From Pseudodesulfovibrio indicus (GTDB taxonomy: Bacteria; Desulfobacterota; Desulfovibrionia; Desulfovibrionales; Desulfovibrionaceae), in the NCBI RefSeq assembly GCF_001563225.1, contig NZ_CP014206.1:248001-312000 (forward strand): DNA of 64,000 nt, written 5' to 3'. The translations under genes were made by a program, and so were the position numbers. The notes below the pieces were generated by a model. That model ran no database searches and was not told the DNA's origin. It was given only the letters and a program-made list of their open reading frames with translations. This document shows positions 27,193-39,521 of the stretch, piece by piece. Each line of letters starts with the position of its first letter. Within the stretch, counting starts at the first letter, position 1.

Positions 27193-29053
27193 CGAATCCG
27201 AACAGCAGGCCCCCCGGGCCGGGCTGCTCCTGCTCCAGGCGCTCATCCTGGGGCTGTTCTGCCTGTTCGCCGTGCGCCTCTGGTATCTCCAGATCCACCG
27301 GGGCGAGGACTTCGCCCTCAAGGCCAAGGAGAACCAGCTCAGGCAGGAGTCGGTCTTTTCCCCGCGCGGGCTGATCCGCGACCGCAACGGCGAGCTGCTG
27401 GCGGTCAACGAGCCCGCCTACGCGCTCGGCATCGTGCGCGAGGACTGCCCGGACGTGGACCGCCTGGTGCACCAGATCGCGGTCTGGACCGGCAAGGACT
27501 ATTTCGCGCTCAAGGCCCTCTACAACAAGAACCGCAAGCGGGTGAAACCGTTCGAGCCGCTCATCGTGGTCCCGGACCTGACCTTCGAGCAGCTGGCCCT
27601 GATCGAGACCAACAAGCTGCGCTGGCCCGGCCTGGAGATCCAGTACCGGCCCCGGCGGCTCTACCGCTACGGCATGCTGCTGGCCCACGTGCTCGGCTAC
27701 GTGGCCGAGGCGGACGAGGAGGAGCTGGGCGCGCGCCCGGACCTGGCGCTGGGCGACTACGTGGGCCGCCAGGGCATCGAGCTGATGCTCGAGGACCGCA
27801 TGCGCGGCATCAAGGGGCTGACCCAGTACGAGGTGGACGTCAACGGCAGGCGGCTCAAGGAGCGGGTGCTCAAGCACCCCCAGGCCGGTCACGAGATATC
27901 CCTGTCCCTGGACCTGGAGCTGCAGAAGCTGTGCATGGACTGGCTCGCCGAGGAGGCGGGCAGCGTGGCCGTCATGGACGCCGACACCGGGCAGCTCTGG
28001 GCCCTGGCCACGGCCCCGTCCTACGACTCCAACGACTTCGCCTCCGGCCTGTCTTCGGACCAGTGGGCCAAGCTGCGCGACAACCCCCTGCACCCCATGC
28101 AGAACCGGGTCATCCAGTCCGTGTACCCGCCCGGCTCCATCTTCAAGCACGTGGTGGCCGGGGCCGGCCTGCACTACGGCATGATCGACCCCAACGAGAC
28201 CGTGTTCTGCTCCGGCTCCACCAAGCTCGGCCGCAGGGTCTTCCGCTGCTGGCGCAAGGGCGGTCACGGCAAGGTGGACCTCCGCCGCGCCCTGGTCGAA
28301 TCCTGCGACGTCTATTTCTACAAGCAGGGCAAGAAGCTCACCGTGGACCGCATGAGCGAGTTCGCCTTTGCCGCGGGCTTCGGCGAGAAGACCGGCATCC
28401 GCCTGCCCCACGAGAAGGCGGGCATCATCCCCACCAAGGAGTGGAAGCTCAAGCGGTTCGGGGAGTCCTGGCAGGGCGGCGACAACCTGAACATGTCCAT
28501 CGGCCAGGGGTACACCCTGGTCACCCCCCTCCAGGTGGTCCGGTTCTTCGCCAGCATCGCCAACGGCGGCAAGCTGCTCAAGCCCCTGCTGCTCAAGGAC
28601 GAGAAGACCGAGGTCCAGGGGACCCTCCCCCTGGATGCCGGGGCCCTGGCCATCCTGCGCCGGGGGCTGATCGAAACCGTGGAGGACGCCCACGGCACCG
28701 CGCGCAGGCTGCGCACCAAGGGCGTGGTCGTGGGCGGCAAGACCGGCACGGCCCAGGTGGTCCGGCTGACCGACGAGATCAAGGAGCTGAAGGACGACGA
28801 GATCCCCTACCGGTTTCGCGACCACGCCTGGATGGCCGCCATCGCCGAGAAGGACGGGCGGCGGTTCGCCATCGCCTGCCTGGTGGAGCACGGCCTGCAC
28901 GGCGGCTCCGGCGCCGGGCCGGTGGTCAAGGCGGTCATCGACTACCTGTTCCTGAACAAGATCACGCACAAGCCGGAAGAGGCCAAGGCCAAGGCCCGCG
29001 CCGTGCGCGCCCTGTCGCTCAAAGCCAAGGAGAAGAAACCCCATGCCGATTGA
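27176..29053 (+). CDS. mrdA: Peptidoglycan transpeptidase PBP2
   Basis: 625 residues. One N-terminal membrane helix (about 17-38), the PBP dimerisation domain (SPRGLIRDRNGELLAVN), and the transpeptidase domain with catalytic SIFK (in YPPGSIFKHVV), second motif SCD (in ESCDVYFYKQG), and KTGTAQVV. It cross-links lateral-wall peptidoglycan together with RodA, which overlaps by 11 bp. Length and domain order are normal for the family. Confidence 0.97.
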   Translation: MSDLYNESEQQAPRAGLLLLQALILGLFCLFAVRLWYLQIHRGEDFALKAKENQLRQESVFSPRGLIRDRNGELLAVNEPAYALGIVREDCPDVDRLVHQIAVWTGKDYFALKALYNKNRKRVKPFEPLIVVPDLTFEQLALIETNKLRWPGLEIQYRPRRLYRYGMLLAHVLGYVAEADEEELGARPDLALGDYVGRQGIELMLEDRMRGIKGLTQYEVDVNGRRLKERVLKHPQAGHEISLSLDLELQKLCMDWLAEEAGSVAVMDADTGQLWALATAPSYDSNDFASGLSSDQWAKLRDNPLHPMQNRVIQSVYPPGSIFKHVVAGAGLHYGMIDPNETVFCSGSTKLGRRVFRCWRKGGHGKVDLRRALVESCDVYFYKQGKKLTVDRMSEFAFAAGFGEKTGIRLPHEKAGIIPTKEWKLKRFGESWQGGDNLNMSIGQGYTLVTPLQVVRFFASIANGGKLLKPLLLKDEKTEVQGTLPLDAGALAILRRGLIETVEDAHGTARRLRTKGVVVGGKTGTAQVVRLTDEIKELKDDEIPYRFRDHAWMAAIAEKDGRRFAIACLVEHGLHGGSGAGPVVKAVIDYLFLNKITHKPEEAKAKARAVRALSLKAKEKKPHAD

Positions 29054-30155
29054 TCGCAGGCTCCTGCTGTACATCAACTGGCCCCTGTTCGGGCTGGCCG
29101 TGATCCTGTTCCTGATCGGCGTGCTGAACCTGTATTCGGCCAGCGGCACCCGGCTGGAGGAGGGCATGAACCTCGCGCCCTACTACCACCGCCAGCTCCT
29201 CTGGGGGCTCATGGGGCTGTTCGGCATGCTCGTGTTCATGTTCTTCGACTACCGGCACCTGAAGACCCTGGCCTGGCCGCTCTTCTGGACCACGGTGATC
29301 CTGCTGGTGGCCGTATTCTTCATGGGCAAGACCATCTACGGCGCGCGGCGCTGGCTCGACCTGGGGTTCATGAACTTCCAGCCGTCCGAGCTGGCCAAGA
29401 TCGCCATCCTCATCGTGGGCGCGCGCATCCTGTCCAGGGAGCGCGAACCGCTGAATTTCGTGCGCCTGGCCTACGTCCTGGGCGTGGGGCTGGTCCTGGC
29501 CGGGCTGATCATCAAGCAGCCCGACCTCGGCTCCGGCCTGTCCATCCTGATGATCCTGGGCGGCATGATCCTCTTCCGGGGCGTGACCGCGCGCGTGTTC
29601 AAGACCTGCCTGGTGGCCATCCCCTGCCTGCTGCCGCTCTCCTGGTTCTTTCTCCACGACTACCAGAAGCAGCGGATCATGACCTTCCTGGACCCCACCA
29701 CCGACCCGCTGGGCGCGGGCTACCACATCATCCAGTCCGAGATCGCCATCGGCTCCGGCGGGTTCTGGGGCAAGGGGTTCCTGGAGGGGACCCAGTCCCA
29801 GCTGCGCTTCCTGCCCGAGCGGCACACGGACTTCGCGGTGGCCGTGTTCGGCGAGGAGTGGGGCTTTGTCGGGACCATGGTCCTGCTGTCCCTGTTCTGC
29901 GTCTTCCTGTACCAGATGGTGGTCATCGCCAGGGACGCGCGCGGCCTGTTCGGATCGTACCTTGCGGCCGGTGTGTTCTTCTATTTCTTCTGGCAAATCC
30001 TGATCAATACGGGTATGGTGCTCGGGCTTATGCCAGTGGTCGGCATACCGCTTCCGTTCATCAGTTACGGGGGCAGCGCCACCCTGGTGAATTTTTGCCT
30101 CGTGGGGCTTGTGCTCAACGTTTCCATGCGTCGGTTCCTGTTCAAACAGGCCTGA
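29043..30155 (+). CDS. rodA: Peptidoglycan glycosyltransferase RodA
   Basis: 370 residues, SEDS family, about ten membrane helices. Signatures: GARRWLDLGFMNFQPSELAK, the large loop with LPERHTDFAVAVFGEEWGF (including the conserved Asp), and GIPLPFISYGGSA. It polymerises glycan strands with PBP2. The start overlaps mrdA by 11 bp. Confidence 0.97.
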   Translation: MPIDRRLLLYINWPLFGLAVILFLIGVLNLYSASGTRLEEGMNLAPYYHRQLLWGLMGLFGMLVFMFFDYRHLKTLAWPLFWTTVILLVAVFFMGKTIYGARRWLDLGFMNFQPSELAKIAILIVGARILSREREPLNFVRLAYVLGVGLVLAGLIIKQPDLGSGLSILMILGGMILFRGVTARVFKTCLVAIPCLLPLSWFFLHDYQKQRIMTFLDPTTDPLGAGYHIIQSEIAIGSGGFWGKGFLEGTQSQLRFLPERHTDFAVAVFGEEWGFVGTMVLLSLFCVFLYQMVVIARDARGLFGSYLAAGVFFYFFWQILINTGMVLGLMPVVGIPLPFISYGGSATLVNFCLVGLVLNVSMRRFLFKQA

Positions 30156-30212
30156 TGCGCCGAAATCAAGCCCATTTTTTCACAACCAGGTTTTCTGCAG
30201 GAGCGGAGTTTC

Positions 30213-30587
30213 ATGGCCAGAGATGAAATCAATGCGTTTTTGGGGGCGGGAACCAATTATCACGGCAAGTTGCATTTCCAAGGTGCGGTCCGCATCGACG
30301 GCAACTTCCAGGGTGAGGTGGTTTCCGAAGGAACGCTGGTCATCGGTCAGGAGGCCGTAGTGGACGGTCAGGTCAAGGTGGGCCAGCTCGTCCTGTCCGG
30401 CAGAATCAAGGGTGAAGTCGAGGCGAAGAACAAGGTTGTCCTGCACAAGACTGCGAATTTGCAGGGCAATATCAGGACTCCGGTCCTGGTCGTCGAGGAA
30501 GGTGCGGTTCTCGAAGGCGAACTCAACATGGGGAGCCGGGATACCGTTTCAGAGTCGAAGCCGCAGCAGGATATAGATCCTTCCTGA
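30213..30587 (+). CDS. Bactofilin
   Basis: 124 residues. Central beta-helix of repeated Gly/Val-rich strands (GKLHFQGAVRIDGNFQGEV, GTLVIGQEAVVDGQV, GNIRTPVLVVEEGAVLEG) with short polar ends, the DUF583/bactofilin pattern. Bactofilins form nucleotide-free filaments that localise wall enzymes. Its place 57 bp after rodA fits a role in cell shape and probable co-transcription with the mre cluster. Confidence 0.92.
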   Translation: MARDEINAFLGAGTNYHGKLHFQGAVRIDGNFQGEVVSEGTLVIGQEAVVDGQVKVGQLVLSGRIKGEVEAKNKVVLHKTANLQGNIRTPVLVVEEGAVLEGELNMGSRDTVSESKPQQDIDPS

Positions 30588-30634
30588 CCGGTTTCGGAGG
30601 CGCCATTTCAAGGGTGTTCAACGGCAAAAAGCCT

Positions 30635-30663
30635 TTGACACAACCCTTGAAATTGGGTAATTG
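30635..30663 (+). promoter_or_regulatory. Candidate promoter of the atp operon
   Basis: TTGACA, 17-bp spacer, TAATTG, 48 bp before the first atp gene. An inverted repeat TTCAAGGGT (30607-30615) / ACCCTTGAA (30643-30651) spans the -35 region and could be an operator or the end hairpin of the upstream transcript. Confidence 0.5.
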
Positions 30664-30710
30664 CGTGTGACTTTGCGCCAAAATTCACAACCTCATCGGG
30701 GGCAGATGGT

Positions 30711-31133
30711 ATGGTATTACCTGACAAAACAATTTTTATCCAAGGTCTGAACTTCATTGTGATGATCTTCTTGCTGAACATCGTGCTGATCAAGCCGGTT
30801 CGCGAGATCATCAAGAAACGCAAGGGGTTGATGGCTGACCAGCTGGAGAAGATCGAAGGCTTCAACGCCAGCGCCGAGAAAAAGGTGGCCGACTACGAGG
30901 CCCAGCTCACGCAGGCCCGCAAGGAAGCCGGAGAGATCCGCAACACCGCCAAGGACGAAGCCGTTGTCGTGGAACACGAGATTCTGGCCGAAGCCGGCAA
31001 GGAAGCCTCCAGCACCATCCAGGCCGCGCGCGCCGAGATCCAGTCCGAAGTCAAGACCGCCATGGAGCAGCTGACCAAAGACGTCTACGTTTACGCTGAG
31101 CAGGCAACAGGCAAGATCCTGGGCCAGGCTTAG
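30711..31133 (+). CDS. atpF': ATP synthase F0 subunit b'
   Basis: 140 residues, one N-terminal membrane helix (FIQGLNFIVMIFLLNIVLI) then a long amphipathic helix rich in Ala/Glu/Lys, the form of b/b' stalk subunits. A second b-type gene follows, so this is the b' of a b/b' heterodimer peripheral stalk. First gene of the F1-stalk operon. Confidence 0.9.
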   Translation: MVLPDKTIFIQGLNFIVMIFLLNIVLIKPVREIIKKRKGLMADQLEKIEGFNASAEKKVADYEAQLTQARKEAGEIRNTAKDEAVVVEHEILAEAGKEASSTIQAARAEIQSEVKTAMEQLTKDVYVYAEQATGKILGQA

Positions 31134-31152
31134 TCGAGAGGAGGGGTTCATT

Positions 31153-31730
31153 TTGAAACGGATGAAAGTGTTTTTTGCGGTCCTTCTGGCCGCCCTGGCA
31201 ATCTCCTCCATCGCTTTTGCCAGCGAAGGCGGAGGCGGTCATGCCGTATTCACGGCTGCGAACGTGAAGGATTACGGTCTGCGCATCCTCAACTTCGTCA
31301 TCTTCGCCGGCCTGCTGTACAAGTTCGCCGGTGCCAAGGTGAAGGACTTCTTCGTCGGCCGCCGCGACGGCATCAAGAACGACCTGGACGACCTCCAGGC
31401 CCGTCAGGCCGAGGCCGAGAAGAAGCTCAAGGCCGTCGAGGCGAGCATCGCCAACATGGCTACCGAAAAGCAGCAGATCCTCGATGACGCCAAGGCCCAG
31501 GGCGAAGCCATCAAGGCCGCCATCATCGAGAAGGCCAAGAACGATGCCGCGGCTTTGACCGAGCAGGCGCGGCGCACCGCTAGCAACGAGGCCCAGGCGG
31601 CCATCGAGTCCATCCGCGCCGAACTGGCCGACATGGTCATCGCCACCGCCGAGAAGATCGTTGCCGAGAAGCTGAGCGCCGAAGACCACGACAAGCTCGT
31701 GGATGACTATTTAACAAAGGTGGTGCTCAA

Positions 31731-31734
<4 letters not shown>
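31153..31734 (+). CDS. atpF: ATP synthase F0 subunit b
   Basis: 193 residues. It starts at TTG 31153 (MKRMKV) after GAGGAGGGG; an in-frame ATG is three codons later. The N-terminus is signal-like (VFFAVLLAALAISSIAFAS) before the membrane helix (LRILNFVIFAGLLYKFAGAKV), a longer form common in deltaproteobacteria. A long stalk helix follows. The stop overlaps the atpH start (TTGA). Confidence 0.92.
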
Positions 31735-33795
<2,061 letters not shown>

Positions 33796-33810
33796 CCAAG
33801 GGGTAGTTGA

Positions 33811-34686
33811 ATGGCTTCGTTAAGAGACGTCCAGAACCAGATTACTGGCGTCAAGAAAACCAAGCAGATCACCAAGGCCATGAACATGGTGGCCTCGGCA
33901 AAACTGCGCAACGCACAGGAGCGTATCGAACGCTTCCGTCCGTATGCGAACAAGTTTTACGAGATGCTTGGCGACTTGGCGGCCGGTGCTGACGAATCGG
34001 TGCATCCGCTGCTGGAAGTCCGGGACGAAGTGAAAACCGTGGGTATCATGGTGGCAACTTCCGACCGCGGCCTCTGCGGCGCGTTCAATATCAACATCAT
34101 CAACACTGCGAAGAGACTGGCCAAGGAAAAGGCCGCCGAAGGCAAGGCCGTCAAGGTCTGGTGCATCGGCAAAAAGGCCCGTGACGCCTTCCGCAAGCTC
34201 GACTACGAAGTCGTGCGCGCCGAAGCCGACGCCATGACCAGCTTCGACTTCACCCTCGCGGCCAGCGTCGGCAACGAGCTGATCGCCGGCTACATCAACG
34301 GCGACCTCGACGAGGTTCACGTTGTGTTCGGTGAATTCCTGAGCATGGCCAAGCAGCCGCCCGTCGACCTGATGGTGCTGCCCATGGCCGCCCAGGAAGA
34401 AGGTGAAGGCGAATCCGGAAGTTCCGGAGACTATCTGTACGAACCGTCTGTCGAAGGCCTGCTGGCCGAGCTTCTGCCTCGGTTCATCAAGGTTCAGGTC
34501 TATCGCGGTCTGCTGGATACTTCCGCATCCGAGCACGCCGCGCGCATGGCGGCCATGGATAACGCCACCAAGGCGTGTGACGAACTCTCGGACACCCTGA
34601 CTTTGCTCTACAACAAGACAAGGCAGGCCGCCATCACTGGCGATCTCATGGACATTGTCGGCGGCGTGGAAGCGCTGAAAGGATAA
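33811..34686 (+). CDS. atpG: ATP synthase F1 subunit gamma
   Basis: 291 residues, central rotor shaft. N-terminal coiled coil MASLRDVQNQITGVKKTKQ and C-terminal matching helix ending RQAAITGDLMDIVGGVEAL. The middle domain has TSDRGLCGAFN. Normal length and operon position. Confidence 0.96.
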   Translation: MASLRDVQNQITGVKKTKQITKAMNMVASAKLRNAQERIERFRPYANKFYEMLGDLAAGADESVHPLLEVRDEVKTVGIMVATSDRGLCGAFNINIINTAKRLAKEKAAEGKAVKVWCIGKKARDAFRKLDYEVVRAEADAMTSFDFTLAASVGNELIAGYINGDLDEVHVVFGEFLSMAKQPPVDLMVLPMAAQEEGEGESGSSGDYLYEPSVEGLLAELLPRFIKVQVYRGLLDTSASEHAARMAAMDNATKACDELSDTLTLLYNKTRQAAITGDLMDIVGGVEALKG

Positions 34687-34699
34687 AAGGGGGCTATGA

Positions 34700-36100
<1,401 letters not shown>

Positions 36101-36112
36101 GCGAGGTAACTC

Positions 36113-36532
36113 ATGGCCACATTGAAGCTTGAAATTGTCACCCCCGATCGGAAAGTACTTTCCGAGGACGTGGAATACGTGGGAGCGCCCGGCATCATGG
36201 GCGAGTTCGGCGTACTGCCGAACCACGTGCCCTTCCTGTCCGCCCTGGGGATCGGCAATCTTCACTACAAACAAGACGGTAAGGCGCATTACGTCTTCGT
36301 CTCCGGTGGCTTCGCAGAAGTCAGCAACAACCAGGTCACCGTCCTGGCGGAAGTTGCCGAAAAGGCCACCGAGATCGATGTTGATCGCGCCTCGAAAGCC
36401 AAGGAACGCGCCGAACAGCGCGCCACCGCGGCCAAGGAGAAGATCGAGTCCATCCGCAACCAGGCAGCCCTGAAACGCGCCATCTCGCGTATCAACTGCA
36501 AGAACAGCGGAAAGAACGCCGGCACCTGCTAG
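36113..36532 (+). CDS. atpC: ATP synthase F1 subunit epsilon
   Basis: 139 residues. N-terminal beta-sandwich ([40 protein letters not shown]) and C-terminal helical hairpin. The last residues ([14 protein letters not shown]) carry two Cys, one of them at the C-terminus, which is unusual for this subunit. Last gene of the operon, followed by a strong terminator. Confidence 0.95.
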   Translation: MATLKLEIVTPDRKVLSEDVEYVGAPGIMGEFGVLPNHVPFLSALGIGNLHYKQDGKAHYVFVSGGFAEVSNNQVTVLAEVAEKATEIDVDRASKAKERAEQRATAAKEKIESIRNQAALKRAISRINCKNSGKNAGTC

Positions 36533-36559
36533 CCTCGATCCCCTCACCACCCCAATAAC

Positions 36560-36591
36560 AAAAGGGCGGTTTCGCAAGAAACCGCCCTTTT
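36560..36591 (+). terminator. Rho-independent terminator of the atp operon
   Basis: AAAAGGGCGGTTTC-GCAA-GAAACCGCCCTTTT, 14-bp stem with tetraloop, then TCCTTT; 27 bp after atpC. Confidence 0.9.
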
Positions 36592-36751
36592 CCTTTGCCC
36601 GTCCGGGGCATGAATCATCAAAAGAGCATCGCGCCGACTCCCGGCCAATGTCCCTTTCTCCTCCGATCCGGGGGACAACAAGGAGTCCCGATCTTTGAGG
36701 GCAAGTCCTAGTCCGGGCTGCACCGGCGGGACCAGGCCGGAACGGGAGGCG

Positions 36752-37789
36752 CTACAACCCGAGCTTGGACCGGAGCGCGTCCCAGACCCGGTCAGGGGTC
36801 AGCTCGCGCATGCACCGGAAATGGGTCTTGGGGCATTTCTTCGGTCCGTGCAGACCGCAGGGACGGCAGTCCACGTCGGTCTCCATGACCACCGAGTTCT
36901 CCCCGCGCGGGAAGAACCCGAGCCCCTTCACCGTGGGGCCGAACAGGGCCACCAGGGGGACGTCCTGGGTCCACGCAAGGTGCATGGGGCCGGAGTCGTT
37001 GGTCAGGTACGCGTCGAGCCTGCGCAGGTAGGCGGCGAGCTGCGGCAGGGTCAGCCTGCCCGAAAGGTCGGTCACCCGCGACGGGTCGGCCAGGGCGCCG
37101 TCGATGACCGCCTGGGCCACGGGCTCCTCGCCCGGCCCGCCGAAGACCAGCACGTGCGCGCCCGCCTCCACCGCCCGCCGGACGATGTCGCTGAAATATT
37201 CCACGGGCCAGCACTTGGTGGGCCAGGTGGAGCCGGGATGCACGCCGAGCACCGGTCCGCTGAATCCGGACTCGGCCCAGAACAGATCCGCCGCCTCGCG
37301 CGCGGCCTCCGGCAGGACCAGCTCCGCCCTAGGGGCCGGGCCGTCGATGCCGAGCGGCCGGGCCAGCTCCATGAGCCGCTCGATTTCGGCCAGCTCGTCG
37401 AACCGCCGGTCCACGGTCTCGGTGTAGGCGAATCGGTTGAACCACGGCCTGGAATACCCGATGCGCCGCCCGATGGAGGTCGCGCCCGCGACCAGGGCCG
37501 AGCGCAGGCTGGTATGAGCCGACACCCAAAGGTCGAACCCTTCGCGCCCGATCTCCCAGCCCAGCCGCACCGCCGCGTTCAGGGACTTCTCCCTGCCGCG
37601 CTTGGCGAACGGGCGGACCTTGGCGATCTCCGGCTGGCCCTCGAACACGGACTCCACCCCGGCCCGGACGAAGAAGTGGATCTCCGCCTCCGGGAACCGG
37701 TCCTTGAGCGCGCGCAACAGGGGCAGGGTCAGGACCGCGTCGCCGAGAAACGCGGTCTGCCAGACGCCGATTTTCTTGTATGCCTGCAT
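36752..37789 (-). CDS. Glycosyltransferase family 9 (heptosyltransferase-like)
   Basis: 345 residues, GT-B fold. N-terminal IGVWQTAFLGDAVLTLPLLRALKDRFP is the family 9 acceptor-side motif. The C-terminal half has VLGVHPGSTWPTKCWP and TNDSGPMHLAWTQDVPLVALFGPT for ADP-heptose binding. It probably adds heptose or a related sugar to the LPS core at the inner membrane. Start 37789 (MQAYKKIG) fits the fold; the in-frame start at 37849 adds a Cys-rich leader without support. Monocistronic. Confidence 0.9.
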   Translation of the reverse strand: MQAYKKIGVWQTAFLGDAVLTLPLLRALKDRFPEAEIHFFVRAGVESVFEGQPEIAKVRPFAKRGREKSLNAAVRLGWEIGREGFDLWVSAHTSLRSALVAGATSIGRRIGYSRPWFNRFAYTETVDRRFDELAEIERLMELARPLGIDGPAPRAELVLPEAAREAADLFWAESGFSGPVLGVHPGSTWPTKCWPVEYFSDIVRRAVEAGAHVLVFGGPGEEPVAQAVIDGALADPSRVTDLSGRLTLPQLAAYLRRLDAYLTNDSGPMHLAWTQDVPLVALFGPTVKGLGFFPRGENSVVMETDVDCRPCGLHGPKKCPKTHFRCMRELTPDRVWDALRSKLGL

Positions 37790-37881
37790 GGGTGCTAGAT
37801 GTATCCTGTCGAACAGGTTCAGGCAACATCTTGATCTGTGGGCGTCCAACGGCTACCCTTGGACACCAAAAGGAGCACCCC

Positions 37882-38121
37882 ATGAAATACATCATGTTCG
37901 AAGACTTCTCCGGCGCGTCCGTGCCCGTCATATTCCCCAGCCGCATCAACTTCGACGAGATGCGCGAGCAGATGCCCTACACCACCGCCCTGTCCGCCGG
38001 GTACATCACCCTGACCAGCGAGGGCGTGCGCTGCCACGGCCAGTCCAAATCCCTGCAGCTCGAAGCCGGGCCCGAAGACGCCGCCATCATCCAGGCCAAA
38101 TTCGAAGACGCCGCCAGCTAG
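37882..38121 (+). CDS. Small conserved-looking hypothetical protein
   Basis: 79 residues, acidic, no membrane segment. Starts MKYIMFEDFSGASVPVIFPS with AAAAGGAG upstream. It reads as a small alpha/beta protein. I do not recognise the family. Divergent from the glycosyltransferase gene and followed by a very long hairpin and a terminator. Confidence 0.75.
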   Translation: MKYIMFEDFSGASVPVIFPSRINFDEMREQMPYTTALSAGYITLTSEGVRCHGQSKSLQLEAGPEDAAIIQAKFEDAAS

Positions 38122-38138
38122 GGAGCGAGGGCCAAGCC

Positions 38139-38194
38139 GGGGGAATGGGAGAGAGGGAACCCTTTGGAGAGGGTTCCCTCTCTCCCATTCCCCC
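38139..38194. repeat. Giant hairpin element 1
   Basis: Perfect 25-bp arms (38139-38163 and 38170-38194) around a 6-nt loop, purine-rich on one arm. It is followed by CTCACCCTCCCTTCCAAACTTTTTG. The same architecture and trailing motif recur at 62437-62525, so this is a member of a dispersed element family located just after a gene. Confidence 0.8.
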
Positions 38195-38257
38195 GGACCT
38201 CCATCCCCTCTCACCCTCCCTTCCAAACTTTTTGTGTAGCCTTCGGCGAAAAACAAG

Positions 38258-38295
38258 ACCGGGGCCGACATCGTGGGTGTCGGTCCCGGTTTTTT
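38258..38295. terminator. Bidirectional terminator
   Basis: ACCGGGGCCGACA / TGTCGGTCCCGGT, 13-bp stem with one G-T pair, 7-nt loop. Followed by TTTTTT on the plus strand and preceded by GAAAAACAAG (T-rich on the minus strand). It serves the 37882 gene and the convergent flavodoxin-like gene. Confidence 0.8.
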
Positions 38296-38314
38296 GGGGC
38301 GATTCGCGGGGAGA

Positions 38315-38965
38315 TTACGGTCGGTAGCCCTGGGCGAGGCGCGCGCCGAGCTCCCTGGCACGGCGGCAGTCCTCCGGGAACTGGGTCTCGCGATGGCGTG
38401 CCTTGTCCTGCTTGTCGAAGCCCGCCTCGTACTTGTCGTAGTCGTCGTACTGGCTGGTGTTCGTGGCCAGCAGCAGCTCGCAGGAGCCGAAATGGCGCGC
38501 CAGGTTGGCCCGCGTGCGCTCGAACGACGCCGGGTAGCCCAGTCGCTCCAGCAGCCCCTCCGGCACGTTCATGGTGTAGACCAGCCCGGTCGCGATCTTG
38601 CGCGGGAAGTGCGGCTTGGAATAGTCCGCGTAGTTCAGGTACGGGAACTGGAGCCGCTCGATGAAGGCGCGCGTGCAGGCCGACTCGCAGCCGTAGTACA
38701 CCGGCGTGCCGAGGAGCAGCGCGTCCGCCGCGCGCACCCGCTCCAGCACCGGCCGCAGCTCGTCCTTCAGGGCGCACACCCCGATCTCCTCGCGGCCGAT
38801 CCGCTTGCAGGCGAAACAGCTGGCGCACCCCTTGAAGTCCAGGGGGTACAGGTGGACAAGCTCCACCTCGGCCCCTGCCTCCCGCGCGCCCTCCAGGGCG
38901 TGCTCCAGCAGGGTGGCCGTGTTCCAGTTCTTCCTCGGGCTGCCGTTAAAGGCCATCACTTTCAT
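38315..38965 (-). CDS. Flavodoxin-fold NADPH-dependent FMN reductase family protein
   Basis: 216 residues. The flavin phosphate loop is FNGSPRKNWNTATLL (about 5-19). A Cys group CASCFACKRIGREEIGVC (about 48-65) resembles the iron-sulfur flavoprotein/NADPH:FMN reductase group, then LLLGTPVYYG. ATG 38965 follows GGAGG. It is 87 bp downstream of an ArsR-type regulator in the same direction and is a likely target. Electron acceptor unknown. Confidence 0.88.
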   Translation of the reverse strand: MKVMAFNGSPRKNWNTATLLEHALEGAREAGAEVELVHLYPLDFKGCASCFACKRIGREEIGVCALKDELRPVLERVRAADALLLGTPVYYGCESACTRAFIERLQFPYLNYADYSKPHFPRKIATGLVYTMNVPEGLLERLGYPASFERTRANLARHFGSCELLLATNTSQYDDYDKYEAGFDKQDKARHRETQFPEDCRRARELGARLAQGYRP

Positions 38966-39051
38966 GCCCTGTCCTCCGATCCCCGGCGTGTCGCCGGCTG
39001 TTGATTTGAGACTTCGAAATACATCGATTCCACACCGTAAAAAAAGGGCGG

Positions 39052-39390
39052 CTACCTGTTGAACAGGTGGGACAGCATCAGGGCCGCCTCGCGGTCCACC
39101 CAGAAGGACACGGTACGCGCCTCGCGCTTCATGTGGATCAACCCGGCGGCGCGCAACTCCTTGAAATGGTGCGACACCGTGGAAGGGGCCAGCCCCAGTC
39201 GCTCGGCAAAGCCCCGCTGGCAGTTCTTGAACTCCTCCGGCGACCTGGTCACGGACCCGCTCACGCAGGAGGCCAGCTCGCGGTAGATGCGCAGCCGATG
39301 GGGATTGGACAGCGCCTTGAACATCCGGGCCATGCCCTTGAGCTCTTCGTCGCTCGCGGCCTGCCCGCCTTTGGTTTGTGGATTCGACAT
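39052..39390 (-). CDS. ArsR family transcriptional regulator
   Basis: 112 residues. Winged helix-turn-helix: FKALSNPHRLRIYRELASC, then FAERLGLAPSTVSHHFKELRAAGLI (recognition helix) and a wing MKREARTVSFWVD. Cys are present (CVSGS, NCQRG) but not as the classical arsenic ELCVC motif, so a metal ligand is uncertain. Start MSNPQTKGG at 39390; MVRC at 39402 is possible. Probably controls the following flavodoxin-like gene. Confidence 0.87.
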   Translation of the reverse strand: MSNPQTKGGQAASDEELKGMARMFKALSNPHRLRIYRELASCVSGSVTRSPEEFKNCQRGFAERLGLAPSTVSHHFKELRAAGLIHMKREARTVSFWVDREAALMLSHLFNR

Positions 39391-39521
39391 GCATCGAACC
39401 ATAGGCTGTACGCTGACCGGTGTCAACGGCGTGCCAGCGGCGGCATGAGCGGCAGACATGAGGGGGAAGCGCGAAGGGAGGCTCGAAGGGAAGACGCGAA
39501 CGGGGTGCTCGCCGAGACGGC

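Noticed and set aside
30588-30710. Riboswitch in the atp leader
   Set aside because: Only a promoter-like pair and one inverted repeat are visible; no known riboswitch core.
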